DNA from: Capronia americana
Lineage: Eukaryota > Ascomycota > Eurotiomycetes > Chaetothyriales > Herpotrichiellaceae
Direction of reading: 5' to 3'
Length of the DNA stretch: 64,000 bases
NCBI GenBank assembly: GCA_016110215.1
Contig: JADWQD010000015.1
Location: 372,001-436,000, forward strand
The position numbers and the translations under genes are program-made. Numbering within the stretch: the stretch's first letter is position 1; every line of letters begins with the position of its first letter. The notes beneath the pieces were generated by a model. That model was given only the letters and a program-made list of their open reading frames with translations. It ran no database searches and was not told where the DNA came from. Below are positions 56,292 to 64,000 of the stretch, one piece after another.

Positions 56292-57374
56292 TCAATAGAA
56301 GACCAGCTTGTTGGCTATCTTTCCGATCTTCTCGATTTCAACTGCGACTGTCTGCCCGTCTTTGAGCCATACGGGCTCCTTCATGCCAGCCGCAACACCG
56401 CTGAAAAATGGTCAGCCTTGACATGTCTTTCGTGATTATCCCGACTGCGGCCTGAAAGATACATACCTCGGAGTGCCTGTTAGAACGACAGTGCCCTTCC
56501 TCAGAGTCTTGCCGACGGTCAGGAAACGAATGATGTCCTTGATACCAAACAGGAGGTCGTTGGTCGAACCGTCTTGTCGTAGGTCGCCATCGACCCACGT
56601 ACGAAGCCACAGGCTTTCGGCGTCGCCAATAGTCTGTGGAGACACGATGACAGGGCCGATGGGAGCGAATTTGTCGAACGTCTTCGCCATGCCATGCTGC
56701 CCGCCGTTGAGGTTGGGGTCGAACTGCCAATATCGTGCCGATAGATCATCCGCGGCTGTATAACCTAGGACATACTCGAGTGGATCCTCCGAATCTGTCA
56801 CATCTTTGGCGTCCTTGCCTACTACGAAGGCCAGCTCACACTCGTAGTCGAGAAGCTTGGCTTGGGCATGCACAGGCACGTCCTCGTACGGCCCTGCAAG
56901 TGAATCTTTTTGGGCCGCCGTTAGCAGAACGTCGGACACTGAAGCACCTGTGAGGAGAAGACAGACCTGCATGTTTGAAGAAGACGACTGGAGCCTTGGA
57001 GAGGGGCAACTAAATTCTTGAGTTTCTTGCCGACTCCTCCTAGGATCGGGCGGATAGACTCACATTCGCTTCTTCTGCATGTTTTTTGTAATTCAACCCG
57101 ATTCCTATGATGAGCGGCACACTGGCCAAAGGGCACAGGACCTTGGGTGTATAAGTGAGATGCTTGCTGGATTCTTTGACAACACAATCTCGAATCGTAC
57201 CTCGGATATGATAGCTCTTTTACCGGATGGGCTCAGATCAAAAGGACTCGAGCCAAGGAATGTCTCGACTTCGAGGCCCTTCAGGCTCTCTTGCCAGGCA
57301 TCGCCGACCTCGCCGTAGTATATCTGACCGTCGCTCGCCCGGAAGCGGACCAGTCTCGAGAAATTGAAAACCAT
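56292..57374 (-). CDS. Fumarylacetoacetate hydrolase (FAH) family enzyme
   Basis: Five exons (57374-57201, 57141-57064, 56994-56967, 56905-56467, 56400-56292) encode 275 aa. It begins MVFNFSRLVRFRASDGQIYYGE, with 'IIGIGLNYKKHAEEAN' and 'APVVFFKHADSLAGPYEDV'. The latter spans a 61-bp intron with a weak GTCTGT donor but a good GCTAAC branch site; a slightly different acceptor (ending CTTGCAG) is also possible. Metal-binding acids lie in 'LDYECELAFVVGKDAKDV' and 'GYTAADDLSARYWQFD', and the end is 'LTGTPSGVAAGMKEPVWL'. The family cleaves C-C bonds of acylpyruvates (fumarylpyruvate, oxaloacetate, acetylpyruvate) using Mg2+. In the cluster it could release pyruvate or a keto acid from a ring-fission product. 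It diverges from the TPP enzyme across a 649-bp promoter. Confidence 0.92.
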
Positions 57375-57544
57375 GCTGCCCAACGAAAAGATGCAAGTAA
57401 GAAAGGTCAACGCGATTTCACCGCCACAGCGATAGAGGCTCCAATGCTGTGTGCTCAGACGAAATGGAGTTTGCAAGCATGGTGTTATTCAACAACGCCA
57501 CAAAAATCTTGATATCAGCAATGAACTTTGTCTGGTACGACCCG

Positions 57545-57559
57545 GTCCCGACTCGGGAC
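57545..57559. promoter_or_regulatory. Perfect palindrome GTCCCGA-C-TCGGGAC
   Basis: Seven-base arms around one base, containing CCG-N3-CGG (everted half-sites). It lies 171 bp upstream of the FAH ATG in a divergent promoter, so a dimeric zinc-cluster factor may bind. Unproven. Confidence 0.4.
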
Positions 57560-57926
57560 GCTTCCAACATCAGGCCGAATTGTACATACCACCATGTCTA
57601 GACTTGCCGGGTCGCGTTACCGAACTGAGAAGGAACCCGTCGATGATCCGAGTTTGAGATCGCCATCTTGCACTACTGTACCAACGCCGTCATCGGATCA
57701 GACCTGAAGCCTACTTTGCTTGCTAGAACAGTATGGGTGAGAGGATTTGACGGGGTCTACCATCTCTGAAGGATGGCCAACAAGAGCTAAGGCGGTTCGA
57801 ATCCAGATTTTCAATACTTGACCAGGACCGATCGCGGCTCATGTTACCGGCTTTGTTAATTGGAATCGTATCTATCAACCATCATCCCCTCGACATATGA
57901 ATCTGAGTCAGGCTGTGTCTGCAGCT

Positions 57927-57943
57927 CGGTCTTTTTCTATCCG
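57927..57943. promoter_or_regulatory. Candidate Zn2Cys6 dimer site (CGG-N11-CCG)
   Basis: CGG at 57927-57929 and CCG at 57941-57943 with an eleven-base, T-rich spacer. It has the same spacing as the site in the regulator's own promoter and lies 81 bp upstream of the TPP-enzyme ATG. One such match is expected by chance in a few kb, so the evidence is modest. Confidence 0.4.
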
Positions 57944-58023
57944 TCGAGCAAACCGACTAAGTTTAATCTCGTTCTGTTCCGTCACTGTTTCAACCCACAG
58001 GCATTCCTTCCTGCCTCTCAACC

Positions 58024-60167
58024 ATGGGTTCAACTGTAGTGAGGAAGTCGTGCGTAACCCAACATTGAGAGGGTTTTGCCTTGGCTGACCTTGACAGGGG
58101 CTCTTATACAACATCATTCGCTTTTTTTGAAGCCATCTGGGAGGTGTGAACAAACGACACTTGCGCCCTTCGTGTACGGTACACCGTTATTGACTAATTA
58201 TGCCAGGCTGGAATTACCCATTGTTTCGTCAACCTAGGATCCGACCACCCATCCGTCATCGAAGCGATAGTCAAGGGCCAGAACGAAAAGAATGGCCAGT
58301 TTCCAAGAATAATCACATGTCCGAATGAAGTATGTGTTTCATGGTGAAAATCCGACGACCCTTCCAAGACCCCTCCCTGACAGAAATGCAGATGGTAGCC
58401 CTGTCGATGGCTGACGGAATGGCACGACTCACGAACAAACCACAGTGTGTCATCGTGCACGTTGACGTCGGAACACAAGGGCTGGGGGCAGCAGTTCACA
58501 ATGCGTCGTGTGGGCGAGCACCCGTCCTCATCTTCGCAGGCTTGTCCCCTTTCACATCGAGGGTGAGTATCGAGGCTCTCGCACCGAATACATCCACTGG
58601 ATTCAAGACGTGCCGGACCAAAAGCAAATTGTGGCCCAATATTGTCGATACGTCGGTGAGATCAAGGGCGGTCGGAATGTGAAACAAATTGTCAACCGAG
58701 CCTTGCAGTTTGCCACCAGCGATCCACAAGGGCCAGTGTACTTATACGGTACACGTGAAGCAATGGAAGAGGATGTAAGTCACCTACCTCAAGGAGTGAT
58801 CTCTTTTTAGAGAATTCAACTGACGTTATATAGATCGAACCTTACCAATTAGATCAAGAGCTATGGCACGCAGTCGAACCGGCAGCACTACCACGAAACG
58901 CAGTGGAATTGATTGCGGACGAATTAGTCAACGCGACAGAACCTCTACTCATCGTAGGGTACACCGGCCGGAATGTCGAAGCGGTAAAGGCAACAATTGC
59001 TCTGGCCGACAAGATTCCCCTACGGGTCTTAGACACAGGAGGCTCAGACATGTGCTTTCCTGCAGATCATCCTGCGGCTCTTGGTCTACGGTACGGGTCG
59101 GATCCGGCCATTACCACGGCGGACTATATCCTCGTGGTCGACTGCGACGTTCCCTGGATCCCAACACAATGCAAACCGCGACATGGTACCAAGGTCGTCC
59201 ATATTGACATCGACCCGTTGAAACAGCAGATGCCAGTACACTATATACCTGCTACTCGGCGGTATAAGGCTAGTAGCGGGACTTCCCTGGCACAGATCAA
59301 CGACTATCTGGATTCGAGCCCTCAACTCTTAGCGACTTTATCCGACGACGTCCACCAAGCTTTGGCCAGTAAACGAAAAGCTACCCATACCGAACGATGG
59401 GCCAAAATCAGGGGCTTGGCTAAGCTACCTAAGGACCTACACGCAGCTATTGACCCTCATATCCTTGGAGGTCAGATTAAGAATGCGGTCCCGGAGGACA
59501 CCATCTTTGCCGTCGAGGCAGTGACTCTCAGCATTGCCATCTCCGACCAGATCGCCGCAACTCTGCCCAAGTCTTGGATCAACTGTGGCGGCGGTGGACT
59601 GGGCTGGTCCGGCGGCGGAGCGCTGGGCATTAAACTCGCATCGGACTTTGAGCATCGTAACATCATCCAGGGCGGAGATCTCAACAGGACCCAGAAAGGA
59701 AAGTTCGTCTGCTGTATCGTCGGAGACGGGACTTTTCTATTCTCGGTCCCTGGATCCGTATACTGGATCGCCCAGCGATATCAGATTCCGGTTCTGACCA
59801 TGGTCCTGAACAATAAAGGATGGAACGCACCGCGACGATCGATGCTGCTGGTTCATCCCGACGGTGTAAGTTCCTATACTCATACAATTCTACACTCGAA
59901 GTTGTTTATTTACTAACTCCGAACTTAACGGGACAGGAGGGAAGCAAAGTGGACAATAAAACCCTAAACATCTCTCTCGATCCCACTCCGGACTTCCCAG
60001 GCATCGCGAATGCGGCCACCGGGGGGCATGCGTGGGCTGGTACGGTGAGCAGCGTGGCCGAATTGGTGCATCAGTTGCCACGAGCTGTCGAAGCCGTCAA
60101 AAGCGGTATCTGTGCGGTGCTTGAGGTGAAGCTCGGAGAATACATACCACCAAAGGCGAGTACGTAG
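58024..60167 (+). CDS. TPP-dependent decarboxylase/lyase-family enzyme with 1-bp frameshift
   Basis: Exons 58024-58049, 58098-58143, 58207-58329, 58392-58774, 58834-59865 and 59937-60167. It begins MGSTVVRKSGSYTTSFAFFE, then 'HCFVNLGSDHPSVIEA' and 'CPNEMVALSMADGMARL', where Glu is the cofactor-activating residue of TPP enzymes. The TPP motif 'VGDGTFLFSVPGS..LNNKGWNAPRRS' is in the C-terminal third. In exon 4 the frame coding '..VLIFAGLSPFT' must change near 58556 to the frame coding 'EGEYRGSRTEYIHWIQDV'. Both sides are well conserved, and no intron fits between, so one base appears missing. Summed exons are likewise one base short of a whole number of codons (about 613 aa expected). Homology is to the acetolactate synthase/benzoylformate decarboxylase superfamily; the substrate is unknown. 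The gene may be a pseudogene or the base lost in sequencing. Confidence 0.85.
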
Positions 60168-60741
60168 ATCTTTTGGCCCGTCTCATAGATGCCATTCCAA
60201 GTATTAAAAAAATTATTCACCTTCAACGAGTCTTTGGACGCTTGTGCCTCAAACTGTGCGGACTCGAAAACTTCTGTTCTCGAGGAGAGGAAAGACTGGC
60301 ACTAAGGGCTCATGGGGCGGCCGTGCTGTTTCAATCGTACTAGACCTCAGTTCAACAAACAGGTAACCAGTGGTGAATGCCATGGACGCTGGAAGTCTAT
60401 GGTTATGATTAGAGATAGCGATCACGAACCCAAGGTCTAAGGAGTAACGGAAGTGTTCAAGTTCAAGGACATTGTATTTGGTATTTTGTGGCAGGGCTAC
60501 TCCAAGGAGAACGTCCATGCAGCTAGATTTTTCCTTCGCCTTCACAGTGGCTGGCTGGACTTGCTACTCATGCCAGCGCCCATCGTCTTGCTCAGTCACC
60601 CAAGGTAATGAAGATAGGAATACACAGGAGGATAGTACTACTGTGCACAAGTCTCGCTCGCAAGGACAGCCTTTAGTCTCTAGCCACTCACCAGACTTTC
60701 CAGGAAGGATCAAACATGTTTCCCATGCCATTATCCTATTA
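60168..60741. other. Intergenic, convergent ends
   Basis: 3' flanks of the TPP-enzyme and DUF1254/DUF1214 genes. Small open frames lack support. Confidence 0.55.
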
Positions 60742-62349
60742 CTATTTCCGCAGCGCAGGGATTCTTTCAACCTTGGGGAAAACCCATTTCTTCTCGAAGA
60801 CTTCTGGCTTGGGGCCAAACATTCGCACTATTGATGCAAGGTCAGCTCTTTTGGTGTCCAAGGCATATTAGGACTATTACAAGTCAAGGGAGTTCTCACA
60901 GCTCATGGTCCAGTTGGCGCCTCCGCTTGGGCCAGGTAGCCAGCTATGTAGTACTGAGTTAGCCACGCACCAGACACTGGCAGGCATCATGTGCCAAAAG
61001 GAGACAGCACTTACTTGTCAAGCCACTTGTCAGGCGGTGTGATGTCGGCAGGCTGCATCAGGATTTGGAACGGCCCATCCTCGCGTTCAGAGAGGAGTGT
61101 CCCATCCGGATATCTCAAGGGACTCCTGTCGCCACGCGCGTACTGACCACGCTCGTTGGGGACGAACCATTGATCTTCGTCGTATATGCTCAAGCTCCAG
61201 TAGCCGGAAGAGCGCACCGGCGGCTTGCTGGAGAAGCTGAAGAGATAGGCCTCGTCTGCTTCGAGGCGGTAGACGCCGTAATTGTTGCCCCCCGGGGCGT
61301 AAAAGGGAAGGATACCAATATCAGGCGTCTGCTGGAGGTAAATAAACTTGGTCAAGAAGTACCGTCCGGTGTAGTCGGAGCCGTAGACGCCGGTGATCCG
61401 AGGAGCAGTCATGCTCCAGTCGTTCCCCATGTCGTCATTGACGTTCTGCGATTTGGCCCAGGCTTGGGACTCTTCCTCTGCCATCTTGGCCACCTTGTCA
61501 AGGTCGGTGCCCGGTGGTTGGACGAACTTGCCGTCTTTGATGCCCGCCTCGGCCAGCTTCTCGGCGACCCATTCTCTGTCCGCAACAGTCGGCAGGTTGT
61601 ATGGTGCAAGAGTGGCCGTCAGCTCCAAGGTTGCCTTCACCAAGTTGGTCGTCGAAGACACGTTGTACTTGGGCTCTGCCCACATCTGCAGGTTGAGCGG
61701 CGGAGCAATCGGTGGGCCCGCGCGCGCAACAGGCTCCGGGATGATCGCATCCTGCCATCCATGGACAGTCTTGACGTCCGTGGTCGTATTTCGGAGCAAC
61801 AGACGCGTCGGCAGAAATCCATATGGCGTTGAGGAATTGACATAGCCTGTGTAGCCGTCCTTGACACCTTCCAGCTGGACGCCGTGGTTGTCGTCGGTGC
61901 ATCGAAGGAGATATTTCCCCGGTGGATACTTCGGCGTCAGGCTCCCAATGTTGGCAAAGTTGTTGCCAAACCTGGACTCGTGCATCAGTAGGTCGCACGG
62001 TGCTTCGATGATGGGAGACAATGCTTACATGTCGTGGAAAGGAAAGTTCCAGAACCGCGTGCCCATGTCAGGCAGCGTCACAGCCAGATCGGAGCTGGAA
62101 AGATCAAAAAAGATGTAGGTATATAGAGTGTCCTGATTCGGACGAGGAACTTCTCTAAATTCCGGACCAAGGAGCTTTCTCTTATGGTATGTCTGGTTAG
62201 GTTTGGCGTCAGGAAATCCGGTGATGACTCTGCCGTAGTAATAGAATGGTAGCCCATACTGTTCGCCCTTGTGTCAGAGCGCTTCCACTGAAGAAAGATG
62301 GGCGCAGACAGCCTACCTGGAACGCGAACGAAAGTGCCTTTTCCGCCAT
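60742..62349 (-). CDS. DUF1254/DUF1214 protein
   Basis: Five exons (62349-62317, 62258-62029, 61971-61015, 60943-60900, 60827-60742) encode 449 aa. The long third exon alone looks complete, but GTAAGT at its end and two small downstream exons restore the family's C-terminus ('NWLPGPSGGANWTMSLRMFGPK'). N-terminal DUF1254: 'YGLPFYYYGRVITGFPDAKPNQ', 'NQDTLYTYIFFDLS', 'FWNFPFHDMFGNNFANIGS'. C-terminal DUF1214: 'AYLFSFSSKPPVRSSGYWSLSIYDED' and 'YPDGTLL'. Such two-domain proteins are common in bacteria and fungi; none has a settled activity, but they often lie beside degradation genes. There is no clear signal peptide. It diverges from the sugar-porter gene across a 761-bp promoter. Confidence 0.9.
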
Positions 62350-63110
62350 GTTGATTTGAGATTGGACGAATGTTTCGGAAAATCAATAGCCTGGATTGCG
62401 TGTTGAATCATCTTGCGACTTGAGACTTCGTACTTTTCAGACGCTTAAGTACTGTATGGCCAAGACACAAAAGGTCACTCGGCAGTCCAAACCAGGCGGA
62501 GGAACCGTTTCGGTCTCGACCTAGCACCGAAGAGCCCGTCTGTACGACCGATTAGAACTACCGATGAGAGTGCTGCACCGATAGCACCTACCGAGAAGTG
62601 CAATGGATCGACAGCCGTTGTCGAGAGCGCGAGCGGAGTACGTCTCGACGGCGTACAGCTAAATGAGAAGCAGCCAAGCCATTCGGGACTTTCCCAGGAC
62701 ATGTATGAGAGGTATTCGAACAGTGGAATAGTGGAATAGTGGAATAGTCCTGTGTCCGGATGCTTGCCGAGCTGTGGGGACTCCGCCAAACACTTCGGGA
62801 CCGACGTTGGCGAAGTCCAACTCCAATCCGGGGTTCGTGTCTTGTCAACTAGTCCAGCGGGCATGACTCCAGTCCCAGCACAGAGCCGAATGAACGCGCA
62901 AATATGCGATTGCGGTGCGTGGAAAGCAGAGACAAAAGCGAGCAGGCCGCGAGCCCCTCCGAATCGCTCACCCTCGTCTGTTCCCGCCTCCTGCCCGTCT
63001 ATATCTTGGCCGTAGCTCCTTGCCTCTGACTTACCGTGTTCGAAGACGAAGGAGACTTGTCTCGCCTGGCAGTAACCATACCTTTATAGCTTGTTTGCGA
63101 TACAAGCAAG
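62350..63110. promoter_or_regulatory. Bidirectional promoter E (DUF1254 / sugar porter)
   Basis: 761 bp between divergent starts. It contains CGG-N11-CGG near 62497, many single CGG/CCG triplets, the word CCGTGTTCG at 63034-63042 and a three-unit AGTGGAAT repeat (62722-62748). No CGG-N11-CCG site is present. Confidence 0.5.
62722..62748. repeat. Tandem AGTGGAAT x3
   Basis: Three perfect eight-base units plus a partial fourth in the promoter between the DUF1254 gene and the sugar porter. Confidence 0.9.
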
Positions 63111-64000
63111 ATGACGGTCGACAGCAGCTTCAAGCGCACCCTCGGCATCGCCATGTTCGCTGCCATTGGGACATTCCTAGTCGTATGGCTCCCTTGACTC
63201 TTCGTCCCTGTGTTTGAACTCGAACACTGACCACTTTGCGACCAGGGGTTTGACACCGGAATAGCGACAACGAGTCAGTTCTTTCTCCGTGTCAGCCGAA
63301 CAATCGATGTCTAACGGGGTGCTGTAGCCATCGCGCACAAAAGCTGGGTTGCCTACTTCGGCCATCCTTCTGCCGGCATGACCGGCGCGGTACGCAAGCA
63401 CAAGTTTGGGGTCTTGGGTACTAGCTAATGGTCGACGTGTTTGTTGTTCAGGTGGTCTCCCTGTACATTGCTGGGAATGCCATCGGAGCAATCATGGCGT
63501 CCATGCTCGGTGACAGACTAGGACGGATTCGATTCATGGAAGTCATGTGCGTCTTCGTCACCGTCGGGACCATTATCCAAACCGCATCGGTCAACCTGGG
63601 TATGTTTCTGCTCGGTCGCGTCCTTGCAGGTATCGCAGTTGGGTGAGTTGTGTGCCCGGACATCCACGCTCTTGGTTGGCCGCGAGTCTGACTGACTGAC
63701 GGGGGTGAAGTGGCTTCACCTCCACGGTTCCCATCTACCTCAGTGAGATTTCGTCTCCAGCAAACCGCGGCCTGATCGGCGGCCTCGCTGGCTGCGGTAT
63801 CACCTTTGGGAACTTCTTGTCCAACTGGAGCGGCTTTGCCTGCAGCTATGCCCCGTATGGCCCCGTCCAATGGCGTGTTCCTCTCAGCATCCAGATCCCG
63901 TGGGGGATTATCCTCATGTGCGGGCTTTTGACCTTCATGCCACAATCTCCCCGTGAACTGATCAAAAGGGGCCAAGTCGAAGCTGGACGCGCGGCATTCA
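63111..64000 (+). CDS. MFS sugar-porter-type transporter (3' end outside window)
   Basis: Five exons seen (63111-63179, 63246-63273, 63328-63389, 63452-63642, 63711-64000), continuing past the window. Product so far: MTVDSSFKRTLGIAMFAAIG, 'GFDTGIATT' (the sugar-porter TM1 signature, completed by splicing), then 'SLYIAGNAIGAIMASMLGDRLGRIR' with the D-R-x-G-R-R-like loop, 'LGRVLAGIAVGGFTSTVPIYLSEISSPANRG' and 'FMPQSPRELIKRG', matching the PESPRxL motif. This is the sugar transporter family (hexoses, quinate, polyols) of the plasma membrane, proton-coupled. In fungal catabolic clusters such carriers bring in the cluster's substrate, for example quinate. It is the last member of the alternating-strand set visible here. 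Confidence 0.92.

Larger units (their letters stand above)
57375..58023. promoter_or_regulatory. Bidirectional promoter D (FAH / TPP enzyme)
   Basis: 649 bp between divergent starts, with a perfect palindrome at 57545-57559 and a CGG-N11-CCG site at 57927-57943, both listed separately. No supported ORF inside. Confidence 0.5.

Noticed and set aside
57785..57810. GGTTCGAATCC word resembling a tRNA T-arm
   Set aside because: The bases flanking the loop do not pair, and no D-arm, anticodon arm or acceptor stem can be drawn upstream.
58024..60167. Glyoxylate carboligase identity for the TPP enzyme
   Set aside because: The conserved Glu that glyoxylate carboligases lack is present.
1..64000. CRISPR arrays, prophage or bacterial operons
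   Set aside because: Introns, promoters and gene content are fungal; no regularly spaced repeats were seen.

Overview
The window is nuclear DNA of a filamentous ascomycete (Pezizomycotina). Most genes are interrupted by short introns of about 45-120 bp with GTRNGT donors, CTRAY branch sites and YAG acceptors. The protein set is typically fungal: Mph1 helicase, AIM6, a Zn2Cys6 regulator, a NACHT-ankyrin NLR, a GPI-anchored Cys-rich protein and several MFS carriers. The dense catabolic right half suggests a metabolically versatile lineage (Eurotiomycetes/Chaetothyriales-like), but that placement is inference only. I worked out exon models by hand from splice signals, reading frame and family resemblance. 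Total coding lengths close in frame in every spliced model except the TPP enzyme, which lacks one base.

Left part (1-24 kb): the 3' part of a fungal ankyrin-type gene; one long C2H2 regulator that looks like two ORFs but is joined by a clear 50-bp intron; a GPI-anchored Cys-rich wall protein; a four-exon dienelactone hydrolase; a multi-pass membrane protein; a 3.1-kb gene-free stretch rich in GTAC/AGTACT words; a small secreted ten-cysteine protein; intronless mph1; and a degenerate Dal5-type transporter relic.

Middle (24-43 kb): a 1396-aa NACHT-ankyrin NLR, aim6, a secreted FAD-linked oxidase with microsatellite-coded inserts, an acyl-CoA-binding tail-anchored protein (Atg37/ACBD5-like), a DUF2237 protein, an intronless DHA1 MFS transporter and an Arg-rich orphan.

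Right part (43-64 kb, running off the end): ten genes in strictly alternating orientation, forming five divergent pairs with 650-840-bp shared promoters. They are a beta-hydroxyacid dehydrogenase, a DHA1 transporter, a class A FAD monooxygenase, a mitochondrial D-2-hydroxyacid dehydrogenase, a Zn2Cys6 regulator, a SnoaL-like protein, a FAH-family hydrolase, a TPP-dependent decarboxylase/lyase-type enzyme with an apparent 1-bp frameshift, a DUF1254/DUF1214 protein and a sugar-porter-type MFS carrier. Together they look like an uncharacterised catabolic gene cluster for a hydroxy- or keto-acid and possibly an aromatic compound: uptake, oxidation of a 2-hydroxyacid, decarboxylation of a 2-ketoacid, hydroxylation, C-C hydrolysis, and a pathway-specific regulator whose own promoter holds a Gal4-type CGG-N11-CCG palindrome. 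This cluster is the best candidate for an undescribed system in the window.
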